64,000 bases of DNA from Aporrectodea caliginosa (Eukaryota; Annelida; Clitellata; Crassiclitellata; Lumbricidae), in assembly GCA_020284085.1 (NCBI GenBank), contig JACEVL010001161.1, positions 4,882,930 through 4,946,929 of the forward strand, given 5' to 3'. The notes beneath the pieces are model-generated. The model had not been told where the DNA came from, made no database searches, and worked only from the letters and a program-made list of their open reading frames with translations. How positions within the stretch are numbered: position 1 is the first letter of the stretch; each line of letters opens with the position of its first letter. The translations under genes and the position numbers were made by a program. This document shows positions 25,266 through 37,345 of the stretch, piece after piece.

Positions 25266-25680
25266 TGAGTTCAATAATCACTGAGAAAAGCTCAGTCTTC
25301 CATTAATGACAGCCAACTTAGCCAAGTTTTAGGTAAGCGAATGCTAACACAGTCCCTTTCTCTATAATTCGTGCTAGCTACTAGAGCTTGTCACTGTGTG
25401 TGACGTCAAACCCTACTTACCCCTAATGAGCCCCTTATTCTATAATTCTATAATTCACAGGCTTGTACTCTCATTGGTTGCATGTACAAATGGCAAATTG
25501 GAACCATTGTGAAAAACTTGCCGTGTTTCAGTGCCCTTGCGAAAAGCTATAGCGCTATGGAACCCTTGCTAAACTATACAGTGGTTCGATGCGCATGCGC
25601 GGTCAATGTTGTAAAAGCTGATGCAATGATTGGAGTGGGGGGGTGGTAGGCGCTGGCGAGGCACTAAGAAGAACGACCCC

Positions 25681-25878
25681 CTGATAGTCTGAGCAGTACT
25701 CTTCTGGGAGGGCCTGATAGTCTGAGCAGTACTCTGCTGGGAGGGCCTGATAGTCTGAGCAGTACTCTGCTGGGAGGGCCTGATAGTCTGAGCAGTACTC
25801 TTCTGGGAGGGCCTGATAGTCTGAGCAGTACTCTGCTGGGAGGGCCTGATAGTCTGAGCAGTACTCCTTCCACTACTT
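25681..25878 (-). repeat. 33-bp subterminal tandem array, right arm (6 units)
   Basis: Units start CTGATAGTCTGAGCAGTACT at 25681, 25714, 25747, 25780, 25813 and 25846, one more unit than the left arm. The repeated L-L-R-L-S-G-P-P open frame across it is a translation artefact. Confidence 0.95.
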
Positions 25879-26197
25879 AGAAAGCAGGCTTTCAGTTAAC
25901 TAAAAGCGGAATGAGTCATTATTATAACCCACAAATGTATATGTATAATTAATCGTATTATTATATTTTTCAGCCGGGTCATTTGAAAACCAGTGAGATT
26001 ATGAGTGTTAGATCATGATGATAACTAAATCATGAGGAACATTACATCACGAGGATCTGTCATTCAATTATCCTAGTGTAACGTAACTGAACAAGTTGTA
26101 ACGTGCCTAAATGTTGATAAAGTTATTGAACAACACGTTCATCTATAGTCAAATAGTGCTAAGGCAAGTGAAAAGCCACCAGTGATGGGCTCATGCG

Positions 26198-26432
26198 CAG
26201 GGCCGGATTAAGACTTCCGGGGGTCTAGCCAAGAGACGGATTAAGACATCCGGGGCCTAACGATTTTTTCTAAAGAATATTGGCTAAATAATAATGCATG
26301 CTTTTACCATTGCCATTTTGTCAACTAGGACCTTGGTGCAATTTGATTTAATTTTTCTTGCTATTTGGGGCCCTCAAAACGTTGTGGGCCCTAAGTCATA
26401 GCTTAGTTGCCTTATGCGTTATTCCGGTCCTG
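26198..26432. mobile_element. hAT-type MITE, 235 bp
   Basis: Left end CAGGGCCGGATTAAGAC and right end (complement) CAGGACCGGAATAACGCA are TIRs. Flanking octamers CTCATGCG (26190-26197) and CTCATGCT (26433-26440) match at 7 of 8. The GGGGCCTAACG/GGGCCCTAAG sub-ends are also inverted. Confidence 0.8.
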
Positions 26433-26524
26433 CTCATGCTCGTATACGAAGCAACCATTCAGCGGAGCCTCATCTAGAGTTGATGCGTTACGTTGTGTAA
26501 CGTTATCTCTTAAGACTTTTCTTT

Positions 26525-26615
26525 TCCCCCGGGGTTTCCGCGCTGAAAGCGCCTCTGAATAGTCTATGCTGCGAGAGGCGCTCTACAAATTCTTAGATAC
26601 GATACTATACGAAAC
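26525..26615 (+). repeat. LINE/SINE 3' end, AATAC-type tail
   Basis: AGCGCCTCTGAATAG, then GAGAGGCGCTCTACAAAT and a degenerate ATACGATACTATACG tail. Same 3' end as at 1100-1190 and 58985-59075. Confidence 0.65.
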
Positions 26616-27812
26616 GATGTTAAGAGTTTCTAGTTCGTGTTGCGTAGCGAGTGAGTGATGACGGCAACCGAATAGAGCAGCTCACGCTCATCGACTATAG
26701 TAAGTCCCTGTCTGAGCTGTAAGTTTTGTTTAAGTTTTTTTCAGCTCAAAACTATCCAACAGAAAACCGGTCTATCTGTTGAACAACGACCAAATCTCCG
26801 CGTTTTGGGGTCCTTGATTGATTTACCCAAAAAGTACAAGATTAGTCTCACTTGTTGTGAAGGTTCTTATAACTAGATGAATTCACTGACAGTGAGCAGG
26901 GGCGATACTTTACAATCGTGGTACTCTTTAATTTGTGCAGTGAAACTACATGTAGGGCTAAATGTGCACGGGTTTTTATAGTGACCATATGGCCTCAACC
27001 CGGCTCATATCGCAATGAATTGATCGGATGAGGTCCTTTCCCCAATGCTGCCCTTCTGAATGGTGCCACGCCAATATAAGGTCCTCGTGCAGCCCGAGAT
27101 TTGAATCTGTGAATCGGTTAGTCAGTTGTTGTTTAACGACATTGTGCCATAACAAAGATGGTTAGCGTCGCCCTCCTCCTTTCTCCAGACTTGGGACTTT
27201 CACTACCACAGGTAGGGTAGTGGCGGAGTTTAGCCACAGTCGGTATACGACCATCAGTAGCTCTATAATCTATATAATCACGCACAGAGACGCCTAGATG
27301 TGCGCTCAAACCAATGTAGCTAGCCTGTTGCATAATGGTCGAGACATAATATGGCCAACTATTGTTTTGATTATTAAATTATTTAATATTAATGCATGCG
27401 TCTGAGTGTTCGTGCTCACTTGGGAATTTTGGAACTAGATCTAGCACGTGATCGTTCTGCACAGTTTGACTCATACACCGGCATCGATGGAATAAAATAG
27501 CTTCTAATTAATTCCTAATAAAAGCAGCTCCTATTATCGTGTTAGCGGTTTACACCCTTACGATCTTACCTATCAATGACATCGCGCCAAAGAGTCCCGT
27601 TTTAAAATAGGCCTACAAAAAATTAATATATGAGTTCCTGTACTACCGTTCATAAAAGCAGAGAACACGATAATACTTGGTAACGGCATCTGAATAGGCC
27701 TATCGTTGTAGCGATAACAATATGTTACCACGTTCTGTAGTAAAAAAAGTAATGTTATTTAGATCTATGCAATGTAAATACCCGAGAGCTACGACCGCAG
27801 CTGCGCTATAAC
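26616..27812. other. Unassigned intron sequence
   Basis: No coding or element signal recognised. Confidence 0.5.
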
Positions 27813-28068
27813 CAGTGCTTTTTTTCAGCCGGAGCAGACCGTAACGGCGTTCCGGCACCTTTTTTGAGCCATTAAAAATATTTAGTAAATTAAATTTTTT
27901 ATTAAAAATTACTTAAAATTTACTTAGATACTTTAACCTAATTTCAGTGCTTTCAGTGTTTATTGATATCGATCTATATGAAATAGAAATATTAGCATAA
28001 AATATATCCCTATAATTGTTCAGAATTTTTTGAGTTCCGGAACCTTTTCTTTTAGACAAAAAGCACTG
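27813..28068. mobile_element. hAT-type MITE, 256 bp, perfect 8-bp TSD
   Basis: Ends CAGTGCTTTTTTTC and (complement) CAGTGCTTTTTGTC, flanked by identical GCTATAAC at 27805-27812 and 28069-28076. Subterminal GTTCCGG blocks are inverted. Non-coding. Confidence 0.92.
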
Positions 28069-28375
28069 GCTATAACTGAATTCACGCTAGGGCTATTGCG
28101 AAGCCCACTATGGCAGTGTACTTTAAACTTGTCTCTAATATGATTTGCAAGACAGATTTGCGACTCTGTTTTGGTCATTTAGGCACTTCAACCATTGTTT
28201 TGTAAAGCCAAATTGATAACCCGCAAAGTAACTGTCTATAAGGGGTACCGTAATCTAAATCGTCTCGGCTTTGTTTCACTTCTAAGTGTAATATGTAGGC
28301 CTACATGTATACAAAAATATATATACTAGACCTGCTTCGATATTCGATTCGAAAACAAATCCGACGGCAGTATTT
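28069..28375. other. Unassigned intron sequence
   Basis: No feature seen apart from a short TA-rich stretch. Confidence 0.5.
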
Positions 28376-29793
28376 TTCAATTTCAATTTCAATTTATTTA
28401 TTTAACACAACGGTACAGTTTTTCACATAATGGAATATACAAAGTGTTGGCTTAACATCAGGCCCGTGCAGAGCTGGCAATAGGCCCAGGCCAGATGGGA
28501 AAATGTAGGCCCCATGAAATTTAGACTGCTTAAGTATTTTAGTAGGCTATTATCAGTGCTACCTACGGGGTACATATGATGATATAATTTCTATATATAA
28601 TATACACTTACTTTACATTAGCGTACATGAATATGATGCAATTACAATTTTCCGGTAACGGTGCAGAATAAAAGAACTAGAATAATTCATATTCTGTATT
28701 GGGAATTAGGTTTGGACGATTGGCATTATTTCGCCGATTGCCTATTCCAGATATTTGGCCTCTTTTTGACGCTTCCGAATTCTATCCGATTTCTTTGCAA
28801 TATTTATTTTTATTTGGTTTTAAAGTATTAATTTAATACTTTCTTACAATTTTCTGTGTCTATTTTTAGTGAAAAACAGTTGACTTGATTTATAATTAAT
28901 TATTCAATACTTTTATTTCTTGTTATAACCTTATAGTTATTCATATTTTTTAATTTATAATATTCATTGAATTTGAAGAAAAAAAACATAAATAAAATAT
29001 AAACTTAGAAGTGTCCTCCAATCCAATTTGCTGAAGTTCTGTAAGGTATAATAATGAATTAAAACTCTTTACTCTTTAAGCATAACCATACAGTGCCCAA
29101 GACATAATTATTAAAGATAAACCAAACTAAACAAATGTATAATAACTGAAGAATAAACCAGACTATAGAAAAACAATGGCCTCTCATCATGCGTTGGCGC
29201 TGTGTCCATTTAACACTGAACTAGATGTAATTCAAATGAGAGTTTATGCAATGAGCTACTTAAAATGATAGAAAGATTAATGTTTTTTTTATTAAATTTA
29301 CATTTTAAAACGCGTGTCTTAACCCGTTTTGGACCAATGTTCGTTTTACGAACACATTTTTTGATGACATCAAATTGGTTGAGGTCATCACTCTAGTTTT
29401 GTATTCAAGTGCTCTTATGTAAGCGAAAGGTTTGATTTGTCGGATAAATCGCAAAAAAATTTTGTTTTGACAGTTTTGAACTGTTTTTGTCTTATGCTAA
29501 ATACCTCAAATCCAGTATGTTCACCGTCTTTTGTTTGAAAATTTGTAATTTTGGTTCGATGCGTGATATCGCACGAGCTGATGGGTATTTGACAAGTGCA
29601 CATATTTAGCACAAAGCACATGCCATTTGCATAATTTTATTGTAATAAATGGAGTCGCAAAATTTTCATATCTGGGTCATGTTCGTTTTACGAACATTGG
29701 TCCAATACGCTACTGATGGCGTCAAGTCAAGTCAACGTTGATTTACATAGGCCCTATGCATATTTCTGATCTTGAGCTACATGCATCAACCAA

Positions 29794-29797
<4 letters not shown>

Positions 29798-29833
<36 letters not shown>

Positions 29834-29985
29834 TATATGTGTGTGTCTGTGTGTGTGTCTGTGTGTGTGTCTGTGTGTGTGTGTGTGTGTGTGTCTGTGT
29901 GTGTGTCTGTGTGTGTCTGTGTGCGTGCGTGTGTGTGTGCGCGCATGTGTGTGTGTGTGCGCGTGTGTGTGTGTGTGTGAGAGAG
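29798..29985. repeat. Compound TA/TG microsatellite
   Basis: (TA)n at 29798-29838 merging into TG with CTG and CGC interruptions. Cys/Val-rich and His/Thr-rich open frames here are repeat translations. Confidence 0.95.
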
Positions 29986-31190
29986 GATGACAGCCTCGGT
30001 AGTCAAGCTGTCTGGCAGCTTCTGACGATAGTTGAACATCCCCAGTGTCACACTCTTACTTTCGACAACTTCTTCACTTCATTGGTACTCCTCACAACAC
30101 TGAGGATACAGTTTTTGCTGCCACTGGGACAATACGGGGGAACTGCTTGTGAGACTGCCTCTCATGAAATCCAGTGCGATGAAGAGACCAGGTACAGAAA
30201 TCGAATATCAGGGCAATGGAAGTGTCGTGGTAGCATTGTGGAAAGACAACAAGCCAGTGTTCATATCAACAGACCATAGTTGTAAAAAACGTTTTTTTCG
30301 TTTTTATTTTTCCTCCCAAAACGTCGTTTTTTTCGTTTTTTATTTCTCGTCTCGTTTTTTTCCGTTTTTTATTTTTATATGTAACTTTATTTAGTTATTC
30401 ACTGTCTGTTACTATTTGTTTAATTTTATTTTTGTCTTATATCCCTTTCGTTGTCTCCGTCCTTTCAAGGATTTATATAATTTACGTCACTATTTAGTGT
30501 CATCAGTTGAAATAAACAGCTACAGGAAATAAAATTTATAAAAGTTATTTGAATTTCTAAGTTATCCAAAATGCGAAATGTTGTCTTTGTACTCAGTAAT
30601 CTCTGATTGACTGATAAACTGACGGATATTACTCCATATCAAGTTCTTATATAAGTCAGAATTGTAAGTAGACCTACTTTTTAATTAAGTACACTCTATA
30701 GGCCTACTAGCAAAGTTTAGTTTTTAGTTGCTTATGTCTGCATGGATTGATATGGACTTATGTATACAATTTTGAAAAGATTTCAATATTTTTAATTTCT
30801 CAAATTCTTTTTAAACCAACTAAGTCTTATGAAAAAGAAAATAATTGTTGTAGATTAGGCCTACTGTTACTTGGTAATTACTAATAAAGTTATGTTATTT
30901 GCTAATTAAAATAAAATTGTGCAAACAAGGTTTTAATTTTAAAATGCAGTAAAAGATGTAGAAAAGTCAAATTATTTTCTGTTCCGTTTTTTTCTCGTTT
31001 TTTTCCGTTTTTTATTTTTTTCAATAAAACGACGTTTTTTCCGTTTTATTTTGATTTGATCGTTTTAACAACTATGCAACAGACCATGTCGGTGTGAGTC
31101 CAACTGTGTCCAAGAGACGCTGCTTCAGTGTTGACAAGAAGCGCATCCAAGACAGTATGGGAATTGCAAAAAATAACTGGGGGGGAGGTT
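29986..31190 (+). pseudogene. piggyBac transposase pseudogene, split by a MITE
   Basis: The + strand segment 29990-30110 reads V-E-H-P-Q-C-H-T-L-T-F-D-N-F-F-T-S-L-V-L-L. FDNFFTS is the piggyBac block that holds the second catalytic aspartate. After a frameshift 30149-30275 reads G-N-G-S-V-V-V-A-L-W-K-D-N-K-P-V-F-I-S-T-D-H, whose usual partner follows only after the MITE at 31077-31190: D-H-V-G-V-S-P-T-V-S-K-R-R and a basic segment. Thus the MITE fell into a codon run of an identifiable gene. The N-terminal third and C-terminal zinc region are missing or unrecognisable, so the gene is dead. Confidence 0.87.
30275..31076. mobile_element. Innermost MITE, 802 bp, 8-bp TSD
   Basis: Starts CATAGTTGTAAAAAACG and ends CGTTTTAACAACTATG (complement CATAGTTGTTAAAACG). 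Exact target duplication CAACAGAC at 30267-30274 and 31077-31084. The body contains CGTTTTTTTCGTTTTTTATT arrays near both ends and is non-coding. TSD length and CA..TG ends suit a hAT-derived MITE. Confidence 0.92.
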
Positions 31191-32260
31191 AGACGTTGAT
31201 TTATGTGCAGTTTGGGTGTGAAATGTAGACTTTACTATGGGAGCCTAAGAAAGACTAGGGGGGTTGAACCCCCAACCCCCCTGGCAATTCTCACTCTGAT
31301 CCAAGACGGTTTTAACACCAATTATCCATTTTTATTACGTGATTGTGTTACAATGTAATTTCATGCATGTTCAATATTTCACATGTTGTTAGTAGCCTAT
31401 TGGCCCAATGTTCGTAAAACGAACATATGCAAATTTGCATATGTTATTTGAGAATAGTCAAAAAACATAATACATACGTTCAAACATTGCCATCAAGGCC
31501 CCAATAATTATCACAGATCATAAAAAAATTTCTTAATAAAGTTTTGGTCCAGAACGGGTTAAGAAAACAGTTTTGTTGATGCGTCGACTCATTAATTTTA
31601 TTATTTTACACGGATTTTCAATTATAAAGATTACTGCAGAAGGTCGCCAAGACAGGTTTACTATTTTTTATTAATGAAAAAAGAATTGTTTGGGTAAAAA
31701 ATATTCCTTCTTTTGATATTTGTTTCGGTAGTCCAGGGATGTGCCAATTAATCAGTCTAGGGCAAAATCCAGCGAAAACCGATTTCCGGATCAGGATTCG
31801 GCCAAACACTATTCTGAATGTCAGAACATCAGAGCAGAAATGGTCATCACTTCTTCACATTCAAAAATGCTTTCCGTGCTTTTCTTTGGGCAAATTCATC
31901 AATTACATCGTAGAATTCCAGCAACTGTGGCTTGTCACTTTTGATGTTCAAAATTGCTAATTCCTTCGAAAGTTCTTGCATTAAGCTTATTGTTGATTAT
32001 GATATTCGTGACAGTTCTAATTTATTAATTTATGATTTAACAATATTTTATCTGCATTATTCCTTATGCTAAAGGACTCCCTTTGACTCTGTCGGGGAAA
32101 GTAGGCCCCCTCAAAATTGTAGGCCCAGGCCAACTGGCCCCCTGGCCCCCCCTCTGATCTGGCCTGCTTAACATAAGAGCCATTCTGGAAGGGGAAAAAA
32201 GCTCAACTGAGCTTATCGAGTCCACCTTACAATGTAGTTCAAGGATAGCAATGAATTAAC

Positions 32261-32998
32261 CATCAGGTAGTGAGATTTAGTCTAACTATGACATGTATCG
32301 AGTGATTAGTAACCAATTTCCAGTTTCAGACTGCATTGATTCGATTCGATTCAAAAATGACGTCATGATTCGAAAATTAAATTATTCACCCTTGGTTTTT
32401 ATTTACAAATCTAGTTATGTTATTTTAATTCTGTTAATTAACTTTTTGTTTAGTTTCATTTATTTTAAACTGCAGAAAAGTTATTATTTTGATTAAAGTC
32501 TAATTGATACGCCTGTGCTATCAAAATAGAAACTGGTACCGGCTGATTCGATACGAGATTCGATTCGAAATCGAACTTTTACCCCGATTTGATTCGACTA
32601 AAAATCAATTCCCTAATAAATAGGCCTACCTGTTTATATATTTAGTATATATTACTTGTATAGGTCTACTAAGTGTTTAGTAGGCCTATACTGGGATATA
32701 GAATATGATGAATCACCGGACCTACCTTGCATACAATTAGCAGCCATTGGAAATATTTCTAACCATTAAAGTCCACAGATGTAGATCTATAGTATTGCCA
32801 CTTTAAATCAGAGTTTCTTTAAGTCTTTAATTAACGAGCAGTTATAAACTGTATAGTGTAGTGCTTTCCAGTCCTTATAGAGCAAGGCATTCATATTAAG
32901 AGTCATCCATGCAGTCAATGGGATCTGGACTTATTTTCATTTAATTTCCTTCCAGCTAGTTATTTATTTGAATGACGAGCAACATTTACTGTGTATTA
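32261..32998. other. Unassigned intron sequence
   Basis: Contains repeated GATTCGATTCGA words at 32337-32355 and 32550-32600; no element or gene recognised. Confidence 0.5.
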
Positions 32999-33183
32999 CA
33001 GTGTTGCGACTATCTCTAAAGTGTAAACCACTTTAAGTTTGCAAATAGTTATGGACTTATGTGAATAGTGATAATCCAGTATAGTTTGACATATTTTTGA
33101 CCCATTCTGCCGTACATCCGCGGCACCCCGGAGCAGGTTCACGGCACCCTTGGTTGCCGCAGCACCCAGGTTGGGAATCACTG
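32999..33183. repeat. Probable hAT-type MITE with CAGTG ends
   Basis: Left CAGTGTTGCGACTATC and right (complement) CAGTGATTCCCAACCTGG. The right end resembles widespread hAT/Charlie-type termini (from memory). Flanking octamers do not match convincingly, so the boundaries are tentative. Confidence 0.45.
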
Positions 33184-34143
33184 CATTATTGTATACGGAC
33201 ATACATGTACATGTATAGTGTACGATTTACGTTACCTTATTAACCTTATTGCGTTATCGTTGTGGAAGCAATGCCCTAAACGTAAAACTGCCCTGTCGTA
33301 GGCCCCCATATCTAAATCGCGCCTCTGTAACAAGGCAGTCGCATAGAGTGCAATAAAAGCCTGCTACTAGAGTCCTCAATTAATTATCGATCAGGGTAAT
33401 CTGTTTAGCGTTTGTAGGGATTTATTGTGATCGAATTATAAACCATCTTACGCAGAGTTTGAATCTCTCCCAAACAGGCAGAAGTTCTGCGTCTGCGCAT
33501 CTTATACACCAATATCCTCATAAGCACTAATAAACATGTATGCATGTCTCTGTGAACGCCTATAAACACTTATAAATCAATGCGTGTCCCTTTAAACGCC
33601 TATAAACACGGATGTCTTAGTGAATTATTATTGTCCATTTTAAAAGCAGAGTCAGTAAAGAGCTTAAAGCAATAAGCGTCTTATCCATATATTCAGATCA
33701 ATGCAGTCTGCATTAATACGTACATAAATATAATTTGCGAACCTTAAATAGACTTACAGTCCTTGTACATGCGGCATATATCTTTAAGTACTCATAGATT
33801 ATATTATGCTTCATAACACAGAAGTGACAGTATATATATCTATAGCTGTATACAGTCTATATATATATACAATAAATATTAGAGCAATAAGCGTGTTATC
33901 CATATAGCCAGACTTATACAAGCCCATATTTATGTATACATGAGCCTGTAAGCGTGCACATGTATAAGGATATATATATTATATATATAAGCTTTTGCTT
34001 GTATGTAGAACTACATAGAGGATACCATAGCGTAGAGTACATGTATGATTATAAGGTGCTTAAAGGCCAGACGACAAATAAAGCGTTCCCTTCCAAATGT
34101 ATAGGAGTTTACATAAATGATATTCGCCTCGACAATAAACGGA

Positions 34144-34184
<41 letters not shown>

Positions 34185-34369
34185 TTAAGCCATACATCGT
34201 CGTCTTTATGTGCTATGGAAGTCTGTGTATATACATGTTTATGTATGCATGTATATCGAGTGCGGACGCTGATCCGAAGATGGGTTGAGTCTTTCACTGC
34301 ATCAACCGCACATCAGCATCAGCAGAGATGGGCTAAATCCAAGCCACTTATATAAGAAGAAGACGATTC
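33184..34369. other. Unassigned intron sequence with TA repeat
   Basis: Short tandem CCTATAAACAC-like units at 33555-33615 and a (TA)n run at 34149-34184; otherwise nothing recognised. Confidence 0.5.
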
Positions 34370-34890
34370 TCCCCCATCCTCCTTCTTTCCTCCTCCTCCT
34401 CCTCCTTCTTTTCCTCCTTCTTTTCCTCCTCCTCCTCCTTCTTTTCCTCCTCCTCCTTTTCCTCCGTCCTCCACCTCCTTCTTTTCCTCCTCCTTTTCCT
34501 CCCCTTCCTCCTCCTCCTTCTTTTCCTCCTCCTCTCTTCCTCCTCCTTCTTTTCCTCCTCCTTCTTTTCCTCCTCCTCCTCCTCCTCCTCATTCTCCTCT
34601 TCTCCTCCTCCTTCTTTTCCTCCTCCTTCTTTCCTCCTCCTCCTCCTTCTTTCCTCCTCCTCCTTCTTTTCCTCCTCCTCCTTCTTTTCCTCCTCCTTCT
34701 TTTCCTCCTCCTTCTTTTCCTCCTCCTCCTCCGTCTCCTCCTCATTCTCCTCCTTCTTCTCCTCCTCCTCCTTATTTTCCTCCTCCTCCTTTTTTCTCCT
34801 TCTCCTTCTTTTCCTCCTCCTCCTTCTTTCCCTCCTCCTCCTCCTTCTTTCCCTCCTCCTCCTCTTCCTCCTCCTCTTGCTTCTGCTTCT
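34370..34890. repeat. CCT/CTT polypyrimidine tract, about 520 bp
   Basis: An almost purely pyrimidine + strand of TCC, TCCTTCTTTTCC and similar units. The Leu/Phe/Pro-rich (+) and Arg/Lys/Gly-rich (-) open frames are repeat translations. Confidence 0.95.
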
Positions 34891-35009
34891 ACGTTCACCT
34901 TATCCTCATCGTTGTCGTTGTCATCCGTTCTTGTTCAAACATAATGAGATGATATAGCGCCCGCAGCTGCGTATTAAGGCGACGTGAAATGGCCTTCACC
35001 AGAGGCGTC

Positions 35010-35240
35010 TGGTCATCGCGCTCACACCCACTCACACCCACACCCGCATACACCCACCCACACCCACATACCCACACACACACGCATACATCCACACACA
35101 CCCACCACACACACCCATATACACACATGCACCCACACACACACACGCACACATGAATACACCCACACCCACCCATACACATACACACACCCATATACAC
35201 ACACATACGCACACATAATATACACCAATATACAAACACA
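35010..35240. repeat. CACACCCA-type microsatellite
   Basis: About 220 bp of CACACCCA/CATACACA units; overlapping open frames are artefacts. Confidence 0.95.
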
Positions 35241-35807
35241 CACTATGCAGACAGCGGAGAGTGAGGAAGGGAAGTGGCATCGTTTCAACGCTTCAAAGCA
35301 CCGGAAGTACTATGACAGTCGGAGGAGGAGAGAACGAATGCGATGCATCGGCGACCGACGCATTGGACGATGGGAGGAGGAGAGAGGAGCGACGACGGAT
35401 AATCCTAGGAAAAAGGATGCATCGTTGGAAGTGGAGCGACGAAGAACTGTAGGGACCTATGTAACACTCATTGCTGAAAATGCACAAAACCAATCAACAA
35501 CGTGTCACCTCAGAAGGAATGTATATACAGTGGTGTAGTTAAGAGGGGCAGCGAGTTGTGCGGCAGCCCTGGGCAGCAGCACTGTCCAAGACGCGACAAA
35601 GAGGGTCGCTAAATGAATTTTTTTAGGACATATCTTTTATGCCATATGAACCAAAAATGTCAACGGTGATCACATAAAAGGCGCACGCAATAGTTTATGT
35701 CTCAAATAACCAATATTGTGATATGGCTCGATAATCGATATGCCAACCGTACGTATACACAGTGTAAAGTGTAGACCTATCAAGTTTAAACTGGACTTGA
35801 AGTGACA
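35241..35807. other. Unassigned intron sequence
   Basis: GTGGTGTAGTTAAGAGGGGC at 35531-35550 resembles a hAT terminus (CAGTGGYGTAG type), but no partner end or TSD was found. Open frames at 35236-35538 lack known domains. Confidence 0.4.
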
Positions 35808-35960
35808 CTCCCTCCTCCCTCCCTCCCTCCGTCCTTCCCTCCCTCCTTCCGTCCCTCCGTCCCTCCGTCCCTCCGTCCCTCCGTCCCTCCCTCCCTCCCT
35901 CCTCTCCTCCCTCTCCTTCCAATCTTCCTTCCTTCCTTCCTCCTTCCTCCCTGTATAAAA
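35808..35960. repeat. CCCTCCGT/CCTT polypyrimidine repeat
   Basis: About 150 bp of CCCTCCGT and CCTTCCTT units, followed at 36010-36062 by a TC/TCTG run. Confidence 0.95.
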
Positions 35961-36065
35961 GCTCCAGCATGCAGTAATATAATTATATTTAAGCTTACTC
36001 TCTGCCCGTTCCTCTCTCTGTCTCTGTCTCTCTCTCACACATTCTCTGTATCTGTCTGTCTATCT

Positions 36066-36925
36066 CTTGCAAGATAAAATATTGCCTGTGCCAGATGAAA
36101 ACTTCCTCCATTTCTAGATTAATAAAAAAACTCTGTCTTTTAACGACCAAATTAAGCTTTCATGCGCAAAGCAGCGTCTGCAGGTTCTATAGTAAGAGAC
36201 ATTTCCCTCACGACCTCCTTTGAAGTTCATCGAAGCAACGTCATTGGGCCGTGACATTGAATCGTAAAAGTTGTGGAATATTTGCACAGATGCAATATCC
36301 ATTTTTAGTGTTTGTTGCTGATGATTTTGAGCGTATGGAGAATTTGGACAGGCGTTTTAGTGCAAAATCCACGGTGATTTGGCTTGACCTCAAAATCGGG
36401 AACAGAGAGCATCGAACTCCAAAGTAGTAGGCCCTGACTGTATCAATCTGGTACAGCTTATACACCTAAACGATTTCAATGGATTGGAACGATACGGATA
36501 CTGCAGTCGTTTCTGTGAAAAGAGCGAAATGAATTGAAAAATTGTGGATTATCCGCCAAGTGAGCCGCTAAAGTACATTTGATCAATGCGTTTAAAGGCA
36601 TAATTATACAGACAGCTCTTAGGATTTTGTTGACATTGCCAGTCGTGAACGTTCAGTAGAATGAAACGTAAGAAATCTATTTCACCGTCTACATTGTTAC
36701 ACGAGGCACCAATAAACCTTATTGTTCTTCTACTGAGAATGAAGTTTTTTTTCTTTCAGTTCATGGACTCATCGCCTGTTGTTGATCGCACGCCAAACTA
36801 TTTATCCTGTGGCTTTTGTCCTGTACAAATAAGCTCAGCCTCTGTACCTTCATCCCGCTCTGTTGCGTTATGTTTGTCCTTTAAGATTTATGTGAAAATT
36901 GTATGTCGAACGTTCTTTTACCATT
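36066..36925. other. Unassigned intron sequence
   Basis: No element or gene recognised. Confidence 0.5.
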
Positions 36926-37010
36926 GTAATTGTATTGTATTGTATCTATCAATTTATATAGCGCCTCTCGCAGTGCACACCAATCTGTGCCAGATTCGCA
37001 CAATTCGCCG
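36926..37010 (-). repeat. LINE/SINE 3' end, reverse orientation
   Basis: GTATTGTATTGTATC tail complement followed by TTTATATAGCGCCTCTCGC and GTGCACACCAATC: the reverse complement of the 3' end seen at 1100-1190 and 58985-59075. Confidence 0.65.
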
Positions 37011-37159
37011 TTCGCTTACAACTCAAGCAGTCACAACCCTGACTGCATTGCATTCGTATGCACCAGGGTTGACTATGGGAATGTCATTTATGCAGGTATA
37101 GGCCTAACCAAAGTCGTATGTCCCGCAAAGTGGCGGTTACCAATCTACTCCTCACTTCA

Positions 37160-37345
<186 letters not shown>

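Larger units (their letters stand above)
29323..31558 (+). mobile_element. piggyBac element, 2,236 bp including a nested MITE
   Basis: TIRs CCCGTTTTGGACCAA and (complement) CCCGTTCTGGACCAA, 14 of 15 identical, flanked by TTAA at 29319-29322 and 31559-31562, the obligate piggyBac target. Subterminal GTTCGTTTTACGAAC palindromes occur just inside both ends (about 29339 and 31411) and again at 29679. The coding region is a transposase pseudogene on the + strand. A TA/TG microsatellite (29798-29985) replaces its 5' portion. Confidence 0.93.
28459..32166. mobile_element. hAT element, 3,708 bp including nested insertions
   Basis: Starts CAGGCCCGTGCAGAG and ends CTGATCTGGCCTG. TIR match is imperfect but includes the CAGGCC ends and internal AGGCCCAGGCC blocks in inverted order. 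Target duplication CTTAACAT is exact at 28451-28458 and 32167-32174. Without the piggyBac insertion the element is about 1.47 kb. In its right part the - strand 31977-31847 reads as a short helical open segment ending A-F-L-N-V-K-K, possibly a transposase remnant but not identified. Confidence 0.88.
28376..32260 (-). mobile_element. LINE 3' end split by the hAT insertion (outermost layer of a nest)
   Basis: A - strand LINE 3' end. A (TTGAAA)n-like tail at 28376-28400 is followed by an untranslated segment to 28458, which resumes at 32167 after the hAT element. The junctions share the duplicated octamer CTTAACAT. No coding part is recognised in the resumed segment and the outer limit near 32260 is approximate. 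Confidence 0.55.

Noticed and set aside
32991..33191. 8-bp TSD around the CAGTG-ended repeat
   Set aside because: GTGTATTA and CATTATTG do not match well enough; only a tentative repeat was listed.
34285..34944. 219-codon + and 198-codon - open frames
   Set aside because: Translations of the CCT/CTT repeat; stop-free by composition.
35528..35550. hAT terminus CAGTGGTGTAG
   Set aside because: No partner end or target duplication found within several kb, so no element was called.
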